DNA of 64,000 nucleotides, from the NCBI RefSeq assembly GCF_000764305.2, contig NW_025947153.1:1-64000 (forward strand), read 5' to 3'. The notes beneath the pieces were generated by a model that did not search any database, had not been told where the DNA came from, and saw nothing but the letters and a program-made list of their open reading frames with translations. Positions 1-12,800 of the stretch are shown here, piece by piece; the stretch's first letter is position 1; the number at the start of each line of letters is the position of its first letter. The DNA is from Hyalella azteca. Taxonomy: Eukaryota; Arthropoda; Malacostraca; Amphipoda; Hyalellidae. Both the position numbers and the translations under genes were made by a program.

Positions 1-175
1 TTAAATTATATTGTTATTACTTTTTAATTATATTGTTATTATTTTTGATTTGTATTGTTATTACCTATTTTTAAATTGTATTGTTATTATTAAATTATAT
101 TGTTATTCTTTTTAAATTATATTGTTATTATTTTAAAATTGTATCATTATTATTTTAAAATTATTGTTATTATTA
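1..175. repeat. AT-rich minisatellite in an upstream intron
   Basis: Degenerate units of about 20-25 bp resembling ttaaattatattgttatta are repeated seven or eight times. The remaining stretch to 728 is AT-rich intron with two diverged copies of a block around 440-550 (caatttcacagctacttt / caatttcaaagctaccttt). I see no exon in 1-728. Confidence 0.7.
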
Positions 176-728
176 TTTGTGACCTATATTTATGTGCACA
201 TTTCCTCTGGTAAGCAGTGGAAATATTCCATGTAGATGCCTAATTCTCATTTTCTGTGTACTTTAGTCTTTTTATGGTATGACTCCATCCTTGATATTTT
301 TATTTAGCTCTGCCTCAACCTAAATAGTATATTCCACAAATCGCATGTTCGCATAACAGTTAGCAATGATTATTTTTGTATACCTATACTGATTTATGAC
401 CAATCATTATAATTGAACTTCTATTTCTAAACCACCTTTATCATTGGTCTCAATTTCACAGCTACTTTTGTCATCACTTGTTTTAAGTCTCTCGATATCA
501 TTGATTGTAATTTCAAAGCTACCTTTACCATTAATCTTTGTTTCATAGTTTCATACATATACGTAAAGTTCAGTTTTCATTAAAGCTAAAATTTGTCTAA
601 ATTTATCTGTTCCATTGAAATAATATATAGAAAATCTTTTGATACTACATTTAAACACAATTATTTATTTCAGAATGTGTGCCATTAGTGTTTATTGAAT
701 ATTATCATCTTAAATTATCATTGAACAG

Positions 729-852
729 ATGGACGTTGAGACGCCGGCCGACGCTGCTCGAGAGGAAGAAGAAGCCCTTGCTTCGTCCCGCCAAGATTTC
801 GTCAATGAAGAACTGGCGGCCTCGTTTTCTCAGGCTGAATCTTCACAATTCC
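729..852 (+). CDS. REV3L: REV3L exon A, acidic linker after the N-terminal domain
   Basis: The acceptor is at 727-728 (aacag) and the donor is gttagt at 853. The exon encodes an acidic, probably helical stretch ([20 protein letters not shown]...), 41 codons plus one base. The frame is fixed because it alone continues into exon B; an upstream in-frame TAA near 704 rules out a start at the nearby acceptor at 673. The first ATG is not proposed as the gene start. In known REV3L an acidic segment follows the N-terminal domain, but assignment here rests mainly on splice-phase continuity. Confidence 0.7.
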
Positions 853-3800
853 GTTAGTACATGAACTAAGAAAGATTCACCATCGTAGAAATTTTAATCC
901 TTTTTAATTTTGTATCCTATTGAGAAGAGTGTACACCAATACCTACGTGCTTTAGCTCATGAACAGGGATATTGAAATTCGAGTTAAAATATCCTTTCAC
1001 TTCCGGCCTTAGTGTAATGTTTTAACTTTGCAATTAATTACATTACATTGTACTTAAAATACAACTTAAGCTCACAAGTACATATGCTGCTCTAACGATC
1101 ATTTGCCAATTTTTTGGGGCTTACAGCTGGTATTGAAACTGCATGGTGTGTTTCGTTATTAGTCAATCAGGCGCTAAACGATTTGATTTCATGAATTCCT
1201 TACATTATTTTTGAAGACTTTTTATGAAGGTGATACTGATGTTTGCTGCAATGTTTGTTCAACAGTGGGTCTGGAAGACTTGTCCCTGGTTGGGCGGTTA
1301 GCGGACCTTGCTGATGAAAATGCTCTTGAGCTACCAGGTTCTTCAGGTATGTAGGAGCTGAAAAAAATCACATAAAGATTTTTTATTTCATTTGAAATTA
1401 ATGCCAATCCTGAGTTCCCATGAATGTTGTTATCCAGCAACTACAGATCTTTGTTCACCGTCTTGCGAATTTTATATTTTCCTCTATTTTACACCGAAAT
1501 TGTAAAACCGAATAGTCGTTTTAGCTCCTAATTTATATCAATTAATTGTAATTTATTCGGGAAATCTTGAATGTTACATTTAATACTTGTGCCTTAACCC
1601 CCAGAATGTCGGAAGAAGAGTCAAGAATAAAGTCATTTTATCACCTAATTTATATTAAGTGTAATTAAGGAAATCCTAAATTTTGCATTTAATACTTGTG
1701 CCTTTACCCTCAGAATGTCAGAAGAAGAGTCAAGATGTCGCTGACGGCAGCAGCGACGAGTCAGACGAGGGCGACGAGGCGCTGAGTTTCGCCATGTCCC
1801 AGCCCGTGTGGCTGAGCGAGCACCAGTTGGAATCGTCAGAAGTGCCACTTCATCAGGACTCTTCCGAGCAGTAAACTATTTTCTTGTCCTGTTGTTATGG
1901 CTATTATATTTTAGTGTGATATATTCAAGCCTGAAGCAGTGAATTCTAATGATCAATCAGGATTAAGAGCCTCCAGAAGTGCAACTACGGAAGGAGTCTT
2001 CCGAGCAGTAAACTATTTACTTGCCCTGTTGCTATGGCTATTATATTTTAGTGTGATATATTCAAGCCTGAAGCAGTGAATTCTAATGATCAATCAGGAT
2101 TAAGAGCCTCCAGAAGTGCGACTACGTAGGGACTCTTCCAAACTGTAATCTATTTCTTGTTATAGGAGCGTACAATCAAAATATTTAAGAGTTCATAGCT
2201 CCGACAGCAAATCACAGAAAGTTTTCAAGATAAACCCACAAATCACAGAAGAGAAACGTCTATTTAACGAGTTTTGATTGTACGACCTATGTTCTGTTGG
2301 TTTCCACCTTGTGTTTGAATATTTTGGTGTTGTATTTTGAAACCAGATTCGAAAAATTTTAACGAGTGATCAGGATTAAAAATTTTCAGAAGTGACAGTA
2401 TACTTCCTGACTAAGCTAATTACTCACTCTGTAGGCATAGACTCTTTTTTTTCGAAGTTTTTACTGTAGTTCTGTATGTTCGATATTGCTCTGAACAATT
2501 GTCTTAGATTAACATTATAGGAATGGCTATTTCATTTAATTTAAATATTATTGTGATGCCTTTGTAGTTCAAATATTCTATCTTTTATTCTCAGTAAGAT
2601 TCCAGATATGGTCCATATAGCTTTCATGTATTATTGGACTGGATTATCAATAGAACTTAGGTGCAATTTGATTTCTTTTGAATTGAGAAGTTACTGTTAT
2701 TTCATAAATCCATTGTTTACAGAGCGGTGGTTCATCCAGAAATTGAGGATATGTTACCTCAAAACGATGGTTCCGTATGTGGAGAAGCTCTTGTTGTCAG
2801 TGACAACAGCTCAACGTCGCCGCTTCAATTTTCTTCTGGTGTTCGGCAGTCACATGATGTGCACAGTTGTTCCTGTTCGTCGTCGTCTACTGCACCTAAG
2901 AGATTCAAGTCTCGTTCATTTCATGTTCTTAATGTGAATGAAGTTGAATACACGCATCAGTCTACGTTCTGTTTGAAACAGGAATCTAGAATAGCAGAAG
3001 ACCAAAATTTATTTTCTTCAGGCGACGAGTCGGATGATTCAGATGTCAGTAGTGTTGCTTCCGATTTCTCCATAGATCAAATAGATGGAGATCCTAAAGA
3101 CCATCGCCACCAGCGTGCAAGATTTCCCCCGCCACCATCTCACACAATGGGACGTTTTCAGGGAGGCTTGCCTTACGATCAAATCAACTCGCAACACATT
3201 GCAATGGGATACCTCCCACCTCGCCCTGGGGCTCACATTCCATCGTTTGAAGCGGTCAACAATACTCACTTTGGAAATCCTCAATTCCAACGAGGCAGGC
3301 CCCAGGCATTGATTGATCAAAGTTCAAGCCATCATCCAAATCATCGAGCCCGCAGTCATGGAAATTTTCCTCAGTATGCTATGCCACAGGTGCCTTCTAC
3401 ACAGCGTAACGTGCCTTATTCTGAGCGTCAGTCTAGTTCTCGCCATCACCATCAATCTCAAAACAGAAGAGACTATCAACATCCTCCTGCCGACACTGCA
3501 TCAGCAGATCTCCATATCCCGCGCTTCAAAGTAATCAAGGCACAAGTCCCTTCTGGTAAAAGCAATCAATTCCACCATCCTCATGGAGCTCATGAGCGCA
3601 TGCCATTTCAACGAAAAGTTCATCCTGTAATGCCCGCTCGTTCTAGTTTATCGCTCCAGGATTCGTCTGGAACCATCAACGTATTACCTGTGCCAGACAT
3701 GAGCGAAGAAAGGATCATCCCGGGCATTGGAGGCGCTACCGTGGTCCCTGCTCTGATGTCCAATAAACCTATCACCCTCAGTAGTGCTATCTTCGAATCT

Positions 3801-6800
3801 GCTCCTCAGTGTACCGAGCTCAACAGTACGGCTGGTGCTGATGGCCAAGGAAAGAGTTCCTCTGCTGCAAATGATATAATAATGCGAGCAATGAACTTTG
3901 CCGATCCCTTGGGCGAATTCTTCAATGAAGAAGAAACACCACCTGTTGCCAGCGAAACTGTCATAGAGAGCACCAGCGTCCACATGGACAACGACTCTAC
4001 TTACAGGCAAGATCAATGGCCTCCTAATCATTTCGTAGGGGCCTGCACAACCGTCGTTTCAGAAGATGATTCGTCCAGTGCTCGACACGAGAGGGATGCC
4101 GTTTCAAAGAAAATGCCTACACCAGATTCATCAGAAACGTCGTCTAGAAAAACAGCGTCCAAGAAATCATCTATTACGTATGCTCCGGCTCAGAGGTGAG
4201 AGATGTGATTGTTGATGATAATTTTTGTTAGCAATTTTGAAGGAAGAAAGAAAATAAGTAGTAATAGTGATGTGTGTTCCCTGTCTCTTGTATCATCTAG
4301 TTATTTTGACTAATCATGTATGCATTTAATTTTCAGCACCCTGTCAACTTTTCCTCCAGTTCTCAGACTAGCACCTAGGAAAGACATTGAGAGATGTTCC
4401 CCCAAAATAGATCACGATACAAAAAGAAAGATGCCTAATGTAAAGCAATCCAGTACTAGTGCTTCCGTTTCCTGCTCACACGTAGACACAGAATCAGCCC
4501 CTTTACCATCATCGTCTATTAAAGATGATTTAATGCTTGCAAATTTATCACACAATAGGAAGAAACGCAAGCACAAAGAAAAATTGCGAAACAAAAATGA
4601 CACGAGTCATAAGAAGACTCATGATAAGCATAAAAGTGCAAGTGACGAATTAAGCAAGAAAAGAAATGAATCGAAAAGTGAAAAAATGATTGCAAAAGTT
4701 ATTGACAAGAAATCAAATTCACTTGAAAATATAGGAACTTCACCTGATGTGCATAAAGTTGATATTCAGAAATCAAAAATGAAAGTGTTGTTCGGAGATG
4801 AATCGCCACAATCACAAAGTCAAGATTGCGTAGAATCCGTTTCCAAAATTGTTGAATCTGATAATCCTGTTATTTTGACGGAAAGATTTATTGTATCCCA
4901 ATTGTCACCCATTACTCTTTCGGAAGATAATGACATTCCGAATCTTGACCGTCCTCCCACCCCAGGAAAGAGTTTGGATTGCTTTGCTGAATCGTTAGCG
5001 AATTCCAGACATGTTAGCACGCCATTTAACCGTCTGGATTCTAGTTTCTCTCTTTTGAATGACTCTAGCTACTGCAGTGATCTTCCTGAACGTCCACCTA
5101 CTCCTGGTTTTGCTCACGCTTTAAACTTCCAGCCTTCTCCTGACCCGATTCGATCTCTCTCGCCTGAGGTGCCATCTTACCCAAGCTCTGGAGATGATCT
5201 CGATCGGCCTCCTACTCCTGTGCGTGAGGCATTTTTGTCGCCTTCGCGATCTGGCACAATTTCTACCTTGAAATCGCCCGTTTACTTTGATTGTTCTGTG
5301 GTAACGAGCCAGAAAGAAAATTATCTAAAAAATGCGAATTTCAATATCAAGCAAAGAAAAAATGATTCATTGGTTGACACTAAGTCACCGGACTTGAATC
5401 TATCGAAATTAGAGAAAAAGTGCAATCAAAATCTATCTTCTAGATTGCTCGGTTCTTCAGTCGTTGGGAATGAGTCGAATGGTAGCAATTCAGCCATGTC
5501 CGGCAAGACTGTTAAATTATCTGGGAGTGAATCTTCTCCTGTATCAGGAAAACAACCCGCCGTAGCAGAAGTAGTTAAGGCTAACATCATGGCCAATAGT
5601 AGAAAAAGTAAAGATAGTCGCAATTTCAATAACGATAAGCGACTTGGACTTGAGAATGAGAACAGAACACCCATTCACATGCATCATGCTGCATCTGCTG
5701 TGACAGCTCAAATGCTCAATCCCGTTGAAAAAGTCAAAAGCGTAAATGAAATGTCAAAAGTTCGTGTAAAAGGCACTGACTTTGGATGTTCTCCAAAATC
5801 TCAAAATTCTGACCATAAAGAGAAAAGTGTCTCCTTACAGGGAAAATACGATCGGGAAAGATTGGAAAATGCCTCTAATAGCAAGAATAGAAATTCGTGG
5901 CGATCTCCATCACACAATAGACAAAATAATCCACATTTATGGGACCAGCATCGTGATTCAAAAACACACCACATGGATAGAAAAACGAAGATTCACTCAC
6001 AGGACTACAACAGAACTGAACGAGGTAAAGAATTGAATAACAAAGAAAAGAATCCGTCCAAAACTGATTCTCGGTTTAATAAACATGGAAATCAAACGGT
6101 TCCATTCAAACCTGATCAATGCCCGCAAGAGTTCTTGCAGTCCCAAGAGAGGGAAAGCCTAAAAACGAGACACGATAAGATCCTCGAACAACAAAGAGAA
6201 CGGCCACTGAATCAAACAGACGCTGTAGAAGATCGACATTACATGAAACACAATTTCCATGAAAAATCGCAAAATTCAAAAAACACTGCTGCTCAAAGAG
6301 ATCAAACTACTAACAGAGAATCGCCATTTAGCACAGAAAAACCGTACATCAAAAAACACTTCTCGAAAGACACACAACCAAATCGAGAGATACTGGAGAA
6401 AAGCCCACTCTCAAGTCAAAATACTACTAGAAAACGACAAGAACAAATTAAGGAAAAGCAAGTTGAACAACCACCACCTCGAATAAGCGAGCAAACGGAA
6501 GCCATTCACAAAAATTTGGGTAATGCTGCAGTCCGGAATCAGCGCGATCTATCAGAACATCATTCTCTAAAACTGGGTAAAGATAAAGTGTGTGATCCTT
6601 CTTTGTCACAACTAAGTTCTCGGGCCTCTTTCGGTTCGTCCCTTCACACTGATCGCGATGACAAAACAAGAAATACCAAACCCTCACCTCGAACTAACGA
6701 CCCAGCTGAAAAATGGAGATCGTCCTTCAAGTTCATCGAATTTCAGAAAAATGATGACGTCGAGAACTCGCGGTGCGGAGTAAACCTATCACCTCATACT

Positions 6801-9800
6801 ACTAATTCGATAAAAAATTCAACCAAAGCAACTAAAATTAGTAAAATGGCGAAAGAAGACCCTCTGCCAAATTTGAAACTATTGCTTGAAAAACCTACTC
6901 CTCCGCTCATGAGTCCTCTCCCTGAAACTCCAGCTGCTCTGCGCGATGATCCTTTTACTGTTGGTGATAGAAGTCCGCAGCTTATTAGGAGTCGCTTACC
7001 CTCTGGTAAATATTCCAGTTTCCTGCCTAATTTTGATCGGCCGGAGCAACTTCTTAGTCCGATCCCCCCCACGCCAATACATTTGTCCGAAGCAAATAAT
7101 TTCATGTTATCTGACACAAATCGTGATGACACTGAAAAGGATGAGGATAAATGCATCAGCTCAAGAATCATGAGGCAAACTAATATACCAGCTCTCATGA
7201 GCCCATTTCCTGCCACTCCGCGCCACTTGTGTAGTCGAAAATCCGTGTTGAATTTAGAGACAAAGAAAGAGACAGAGAAAGCTGATCCAAAAGTTCTGAG
7301 TCCAGTACCTCCAATAGCATCTCCTAATCCTTTATATGACTCGGATACTCCAGTGATGCCAGTAGAACCGTCGGTTGACTCAACCACTTTCATGCAGCAG
7401 TTTGCCATGCCTTCGTTAATGAGTCCCATGCCACAAACGCCTAGGCGAGAATGTACCGGTCTTTCTCTTCCCGACACTCCTGTAAGAGAACCATATTCCA
7501 TTTTTAATACTCCTGACCGAGATGTATCAAGTCCAGTAAAAATTCACAAAACAACGGGTGAAATGAATAAAAATTCGAAGACTGCCGTGAGTTCTACAGC
7601 CCCCGTGGCCGGGAATGGAAAGAAATCTGCTGTTAGCTCAGTTTCCAGGCTGAGCTCTGTGGACTTTGATAAGAAATTTCGCATACCAGATAATATAATG
7701 AGCCCGCTTTCACAGACACCTGCTCATCTCTCTTCTTGCACACCTGTCAAAAATCCATTTTATTCATTTGATGTTGGTATTTTGAAGAATACACTCGAAA
7801 GGACTTCTTCGGCATCTGAATCTCGCATGCTCTCTTTCGGTTTAGCTACTCCAAACCTAGTAAGCCCACTAGGTGCCACTCCTGTTCACTTGAACACTAT
7901 CATTGAGAAACCCAGCACTGAAACTGGGTCGACAGCTCCAACTCAACGCAAAGAGTCTGTTGACCGTTCCTCTCCTCTTGATCGTTCATCTTCTCCCAAC
8001 TCGCGTAGTATAGCATTAGCTGTTGCATCCATCACACCTACACCTGAAGAAAACTTGCTTGAGATGCCTCAGTTTCGTGTTGCTAAAGTGTCGCCTGAAA
8101 ATAATTCCAAGCCCAGGTCTATATTCAGCCCTCCCGCAGAATCACCGTATTCGAATTGTGGCGAACTGAATCAATGGGAGCCTGAAGAGGATAAAAAAAT
8201 TACCGAACTTCCTAATGATGTTGATACGTTGAACGATATAGTGTCGAATTCAAGTCAAACTCCGAACGAGTTCAGTGTTGTGATAGCCTCTGGAAATCAG
8301 AATACTCCAACGGGTTTGTGCGAGTCACAATCATCTCTGGCACAAATCGATGAAATGCTCGACAGTAATTTCATGTTGGATGCCGAAGCTCCAAAAATCG
8401 CGGTCACGGAAATAAAATCCGAATTGTCCCCAGCGCTTCCTATTTCGTCCATGTTGAGCAAAGCGCTAGCATCTGCTGGTCTTCATGATCCCGAGTTTGA
8501 TTCAGTTCTCGTAGATTCACCCCATGAAGATGGAAATGTCATGGCAACAATTTCGTCAACTTCGGTGAATGGATCTGATAATCAACTTTCATCTGGAGAA
8601 TCTGGATCCATTCTAGATCCGGTTATTGAAGTATCAGTTGCAGATATATCAACGAACAAACCCCCGGCTTCTTATCGATCATCTGCAACCTCGCAAGCTC
8701 CACCAAATCAAACGATTCAATTTTCTGCTTTTAATCAAGAAAACAAAGTTGAGCTCACTAATGGTATCCAAATTACGCTTCCAGCTTTTTCTTCTTCACA
8801 GTGTCTAATTTCAAGGAGCACACCTTCTTCCATGACTCCGATTGCACATGATATGTCGGATGCTACCGTTAACACTGCGAATTCGCAGCAGAGCCCCATC
8901 ACACCAGCCATAACTGTGTTGAACTCCGCACCAGTTGTAACTATTCCCACAAAAACGTTTTCCAAAGCTACAGAGAAAAATGAACTACAATTACTTGCGA
9001 CTGATGTAGATTCGAGTGAACAAGGTCTAAGTTTTTTGACAAAGCCAGTCGTTCTCCCAGGTGAACCACAACTTATCCCTGATTCGGTGAGTTTTTCGAT
9101 TGTGACGACTACAAATTCCGCAAACGTACCTTCAGAACTGACAGCTCTATCAACTTCAACTGCTTGTACAAATGCCAATGCATTGATTATTCCTGTCAAT
9201 AACCTAGACACCGATTTTTCTGTTACCCAAAGCACTTCTGTCATTCAACCCGTTCTTCTGCCATCTCTGAGCACATCCGTACCTTCTCTGGATATTCTCT
9301 CCAGTGCTAACGTCGCGTACTGTTCCACGGCAGTGATTTATCCAACATCTTCTTTGTCAACCGCATCGCTTAGTACAAATTCGTCTCTTACCTGCACGAC
9401 TTCAATGTTGCCGACGGTTGATGGCGGTGCATTATCCCACGAACGCAATGTGTCAACAATTTCTGGACACCAACTCATGCCCATGACAAGCTCATGTGAA
9501 ATACCTCTGATAGTTTCTACTTCCACAAATACGTCATCTCTTACCCCTCAAAATATTAGCCAACCGCTCACTGTACCCAATTTTTCCTGTCAGACACCTA
9601 TGGTTGCCTCGATTACCCTCGGACCTCATCAGTCGCTTCCCGTCGTTTCATGTTCACAACCGCTCCTTATCCAACTCCAGCCTTCTGGGATGCCTGTATT
9701 TCCCGATAGTATTGCACCAATAAGAGAACAAAATGTTCCTAATCTTTCAAAGACGCATGCCTCGTATCCCCAACAAACTCCAAGTATAAATCCGATGCCT

Positions 9801-12800
9801 TGTGTACCGGTCGCGGCTCATCTTCAGTCGGTTGATACAAATAGCAGTAACAATTGCATTCTACCAATACGCAGTATCAGCACCTCCAATGCTTATAACA
9901 GTGGAGTTGATTCGCATCACGGTCCTACAGTAATGTCACAACTATTACCTTTGAGTGCAACAGCTCCTGCAACTTGCTTGAAGGTCTCTGTTGGGAGCTC
10001 TGTTGGTGGAGGTTTGAATGTCCCACTTCCAGGATTTATCAATCCTGTTGATATGAACGTGACGCGTTATCAAATAAGCGCATCGCTACCTAACCCCGTA
10101 GTCAATGACGCTCCTAGATCTGAACGGTTTTCTTCGAATAACGTTGGACAAACGACGTCTTCACATCCTCCTCCAATTAGTTTTCTTCATGCTGCTCTGA
10201 TGGCTCCAAAGAATGAAACGACATTGGCGCCGAATAACCAGCAAAAAAGTGCTAAAACCAACGCTGAAACACCTGCTATTCAAACCACTGCTGTCCATGG
10301 CCAAGTAACTCTGACAAGTTCCGTGAATAGTCAAATAACATCGAATAATTCGGTAAGTTCTATTGGAAATATTGATAATGGAATTTCACTGGACATTGGT
10401 TGCCCGACATCAAATAATATCACAATCGAAGAACTGCTGTCCCAAACAGATGCTCCCAAATCAGTTCCTGGCACCTGTGGTTCAATAAATGCCACAAGGC
10501 CGAAAGATGGCCCTCGAGGGCCTTCATCTTCCAGTGATGCAAGCCACGATTTGATGCGCGCACCTCACGATGTTCCCCTTCTCCCGCAACTGAGCGTCGA
10601 TAATTCTTCGACCGTTAACATGAAATCCATGGAAAGAAACTTCCCCTGCACTGAACTAAATAATCAGTTTCATAGTTCCCCATCGAATGTAACTCGTCTT
10701 GCTCCGCCTCAGAATCATTTTGAACGCACTCCTATAACTTGTGAAAAACTAGACTTCCTGTCGGAATTGACCCTGGCCAAAATTACTGCTGCTCCTTCTG
10801 TATCTCAAACTAACTCCGTGCTTCGTATTGGACTTTTGTCAGAGGAAGAGCAACGTTTAGAAGCCCGTCGCTTACGAGAGGCGGAAGAAAAGTACAAGGA
10901 AGATAAAAAGAAATCTAGCCATCAAAATATTTTGAGCCCAATTGATAGTCGACCTCCCAGTCAGCTCCATGCTTTATTGCAAGATCAAACTAGAAATAGA
11001 GAATTCCCAACAAATCCTGGCATGTCGACTTCGCTTGAAAATTTTAGGTCAGAAATTCAGCAAAATTTGAATGAACGCGATCAGAATACTTTTTGTGAAA
11101 GGAAACAGCTTTTTGTTCAGCAAAAAATTGTACAAGAGGATCAATCTAAAAAACTACTTGAAGATTCTAAACATCGAGGTAATATTTTATTAGAAAATGC
11201 GCCAGCTTGCGATGGAAAAGCCCTGATTGATCGGGAACCTAATAGCTGCAAAAGTGCTCAAGATGTTTGTGGAAGAGAAAGCCAATGTCCTCAAGGAATT
11301 GACAGGAAAGGAAGAGAAGAAATTGAAAGTTCAAAAAGGAGCGAAATATTTCAAAAAACCCCTGAAAATCGGAGTGTCGCAGAACAATATAAAACGGACA
11401 GACTTAGAATCGAAAGTGCGAAAGTAGATTATCCAGCAATGGATCTATATCGTATTCCCGAAATTTCAAGGCCAGCTCAACAATTCACAAGAGATGGCAT
11501 TTTAAACCGTGAAAAAGCTGGGCGGGAGCTGGATGGACTGCCAGAACCAAATAAAAGAGACAATTTTCAGGTTCAAAGCATTGCCCGTGAGTGTTCGCAA
11601 AAAGGAATTTATTTTCCAGTGAACAACGACGCAATGAATAAGCTCTCAGACTCAGTTGTGGAGCATAGTAATCTCAATCCGATCGATCGGGCTGCAAGAG
11701 AAATGGGTGTAGCTGAAAGAAAGCAGGTGGATCAACGTGGTATTTGCCAAAATTTTTTTAATCGCCCTAAATCAAATTTCGAGCACCAATCGTCCTTTCA
11801 ACATAGCATGGCAGAGCAACGCCCACCGTTTCATGCTAATCGACCATGGTCAACTTCTCCCTATCAAGTACCTCCATTACGCTCAGGTTTACATCCAAGT
11901 CTGAAATTATTACACCAGCAAAACACGCCTCAACCTCCTCCAATCGATAGGAATACCAGTTTTCTAGGTCCAGCAGGATTCAAACAAGGCCATGCATTCC
12001 CGCCTGGTCGAGATCTATTGGTAAGTCAAATACGACATCCAGCACCTGAAGGACGATTCCCACTTCCGACCGGTTTCCGACCATCTACAGCTGAAATGTC
12101 TGGAGGCAATGTAATTCGAATGGGAACCCAATTTTTAGATATCAATCAACATGGCATTTCTGCATCTTATTCCAGACCCGTGAGGATGGCTAACACTGGA
12201 AATAATCATCACATTCATCATCTCCTTGGCGAGCCAAGGGATCCGGCCCGTGGAACTGTTCCCAATCAGCCAACGATCGTTTCAAGTAGTGCTGACATGC
12301 CACCTAGTGTCAGTAGAGAATTATTTTCAAGGCATTTGTTGGCGAACGCATCATCTGTCATCGATTCTCCCGTGGGATGGAAAGATTCTTCTCAGTACCG
12401 AAAATACATCAGCAGAAACGCTGATAGCTCCTCTTTGATCCCAGATGTTTCATCAGTGCCAGTTTTCCCTAGAAATGTAGGTTTCGACCCAAAAAAGAAT
12501 GAAACTCCTCGTGCAGAAATGGCCCAACCAGCTAATTTCAACACTGTTCGGTCAGCTTCAAGTAATTTATATGCACACCCAGAGCATCCTTCTCAGAAAT
12601 ATTCTGTTAATAACTCACCTGACGGTAATCCTCAAACTTCACCACTTTCACTCGTCATGAGCACTAAGCAATTGGCTGTTCCGAACTGCTCCTATAACAG
12701 ATCTACGGAACTGTTAAGGTCCCTTAAGCAAACAGAGTTTTCTGTGGAAGCTAGCTCAAATTTGAATTTGTATTCCGATGAACGTTCTAATCCCTCACGA

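Noticed and set aside
2608..2937. 109-codon ORF overlapping the start of exon D
   Set aside because: It begins in the intron and runs in the wrong frame for the splice-supported exon.
6794..7501. 235-codon antisense ORF within exon E
   Set aside because: Shadow of the Ser/Pro-rich coding strand, with biased composition and no splice context.
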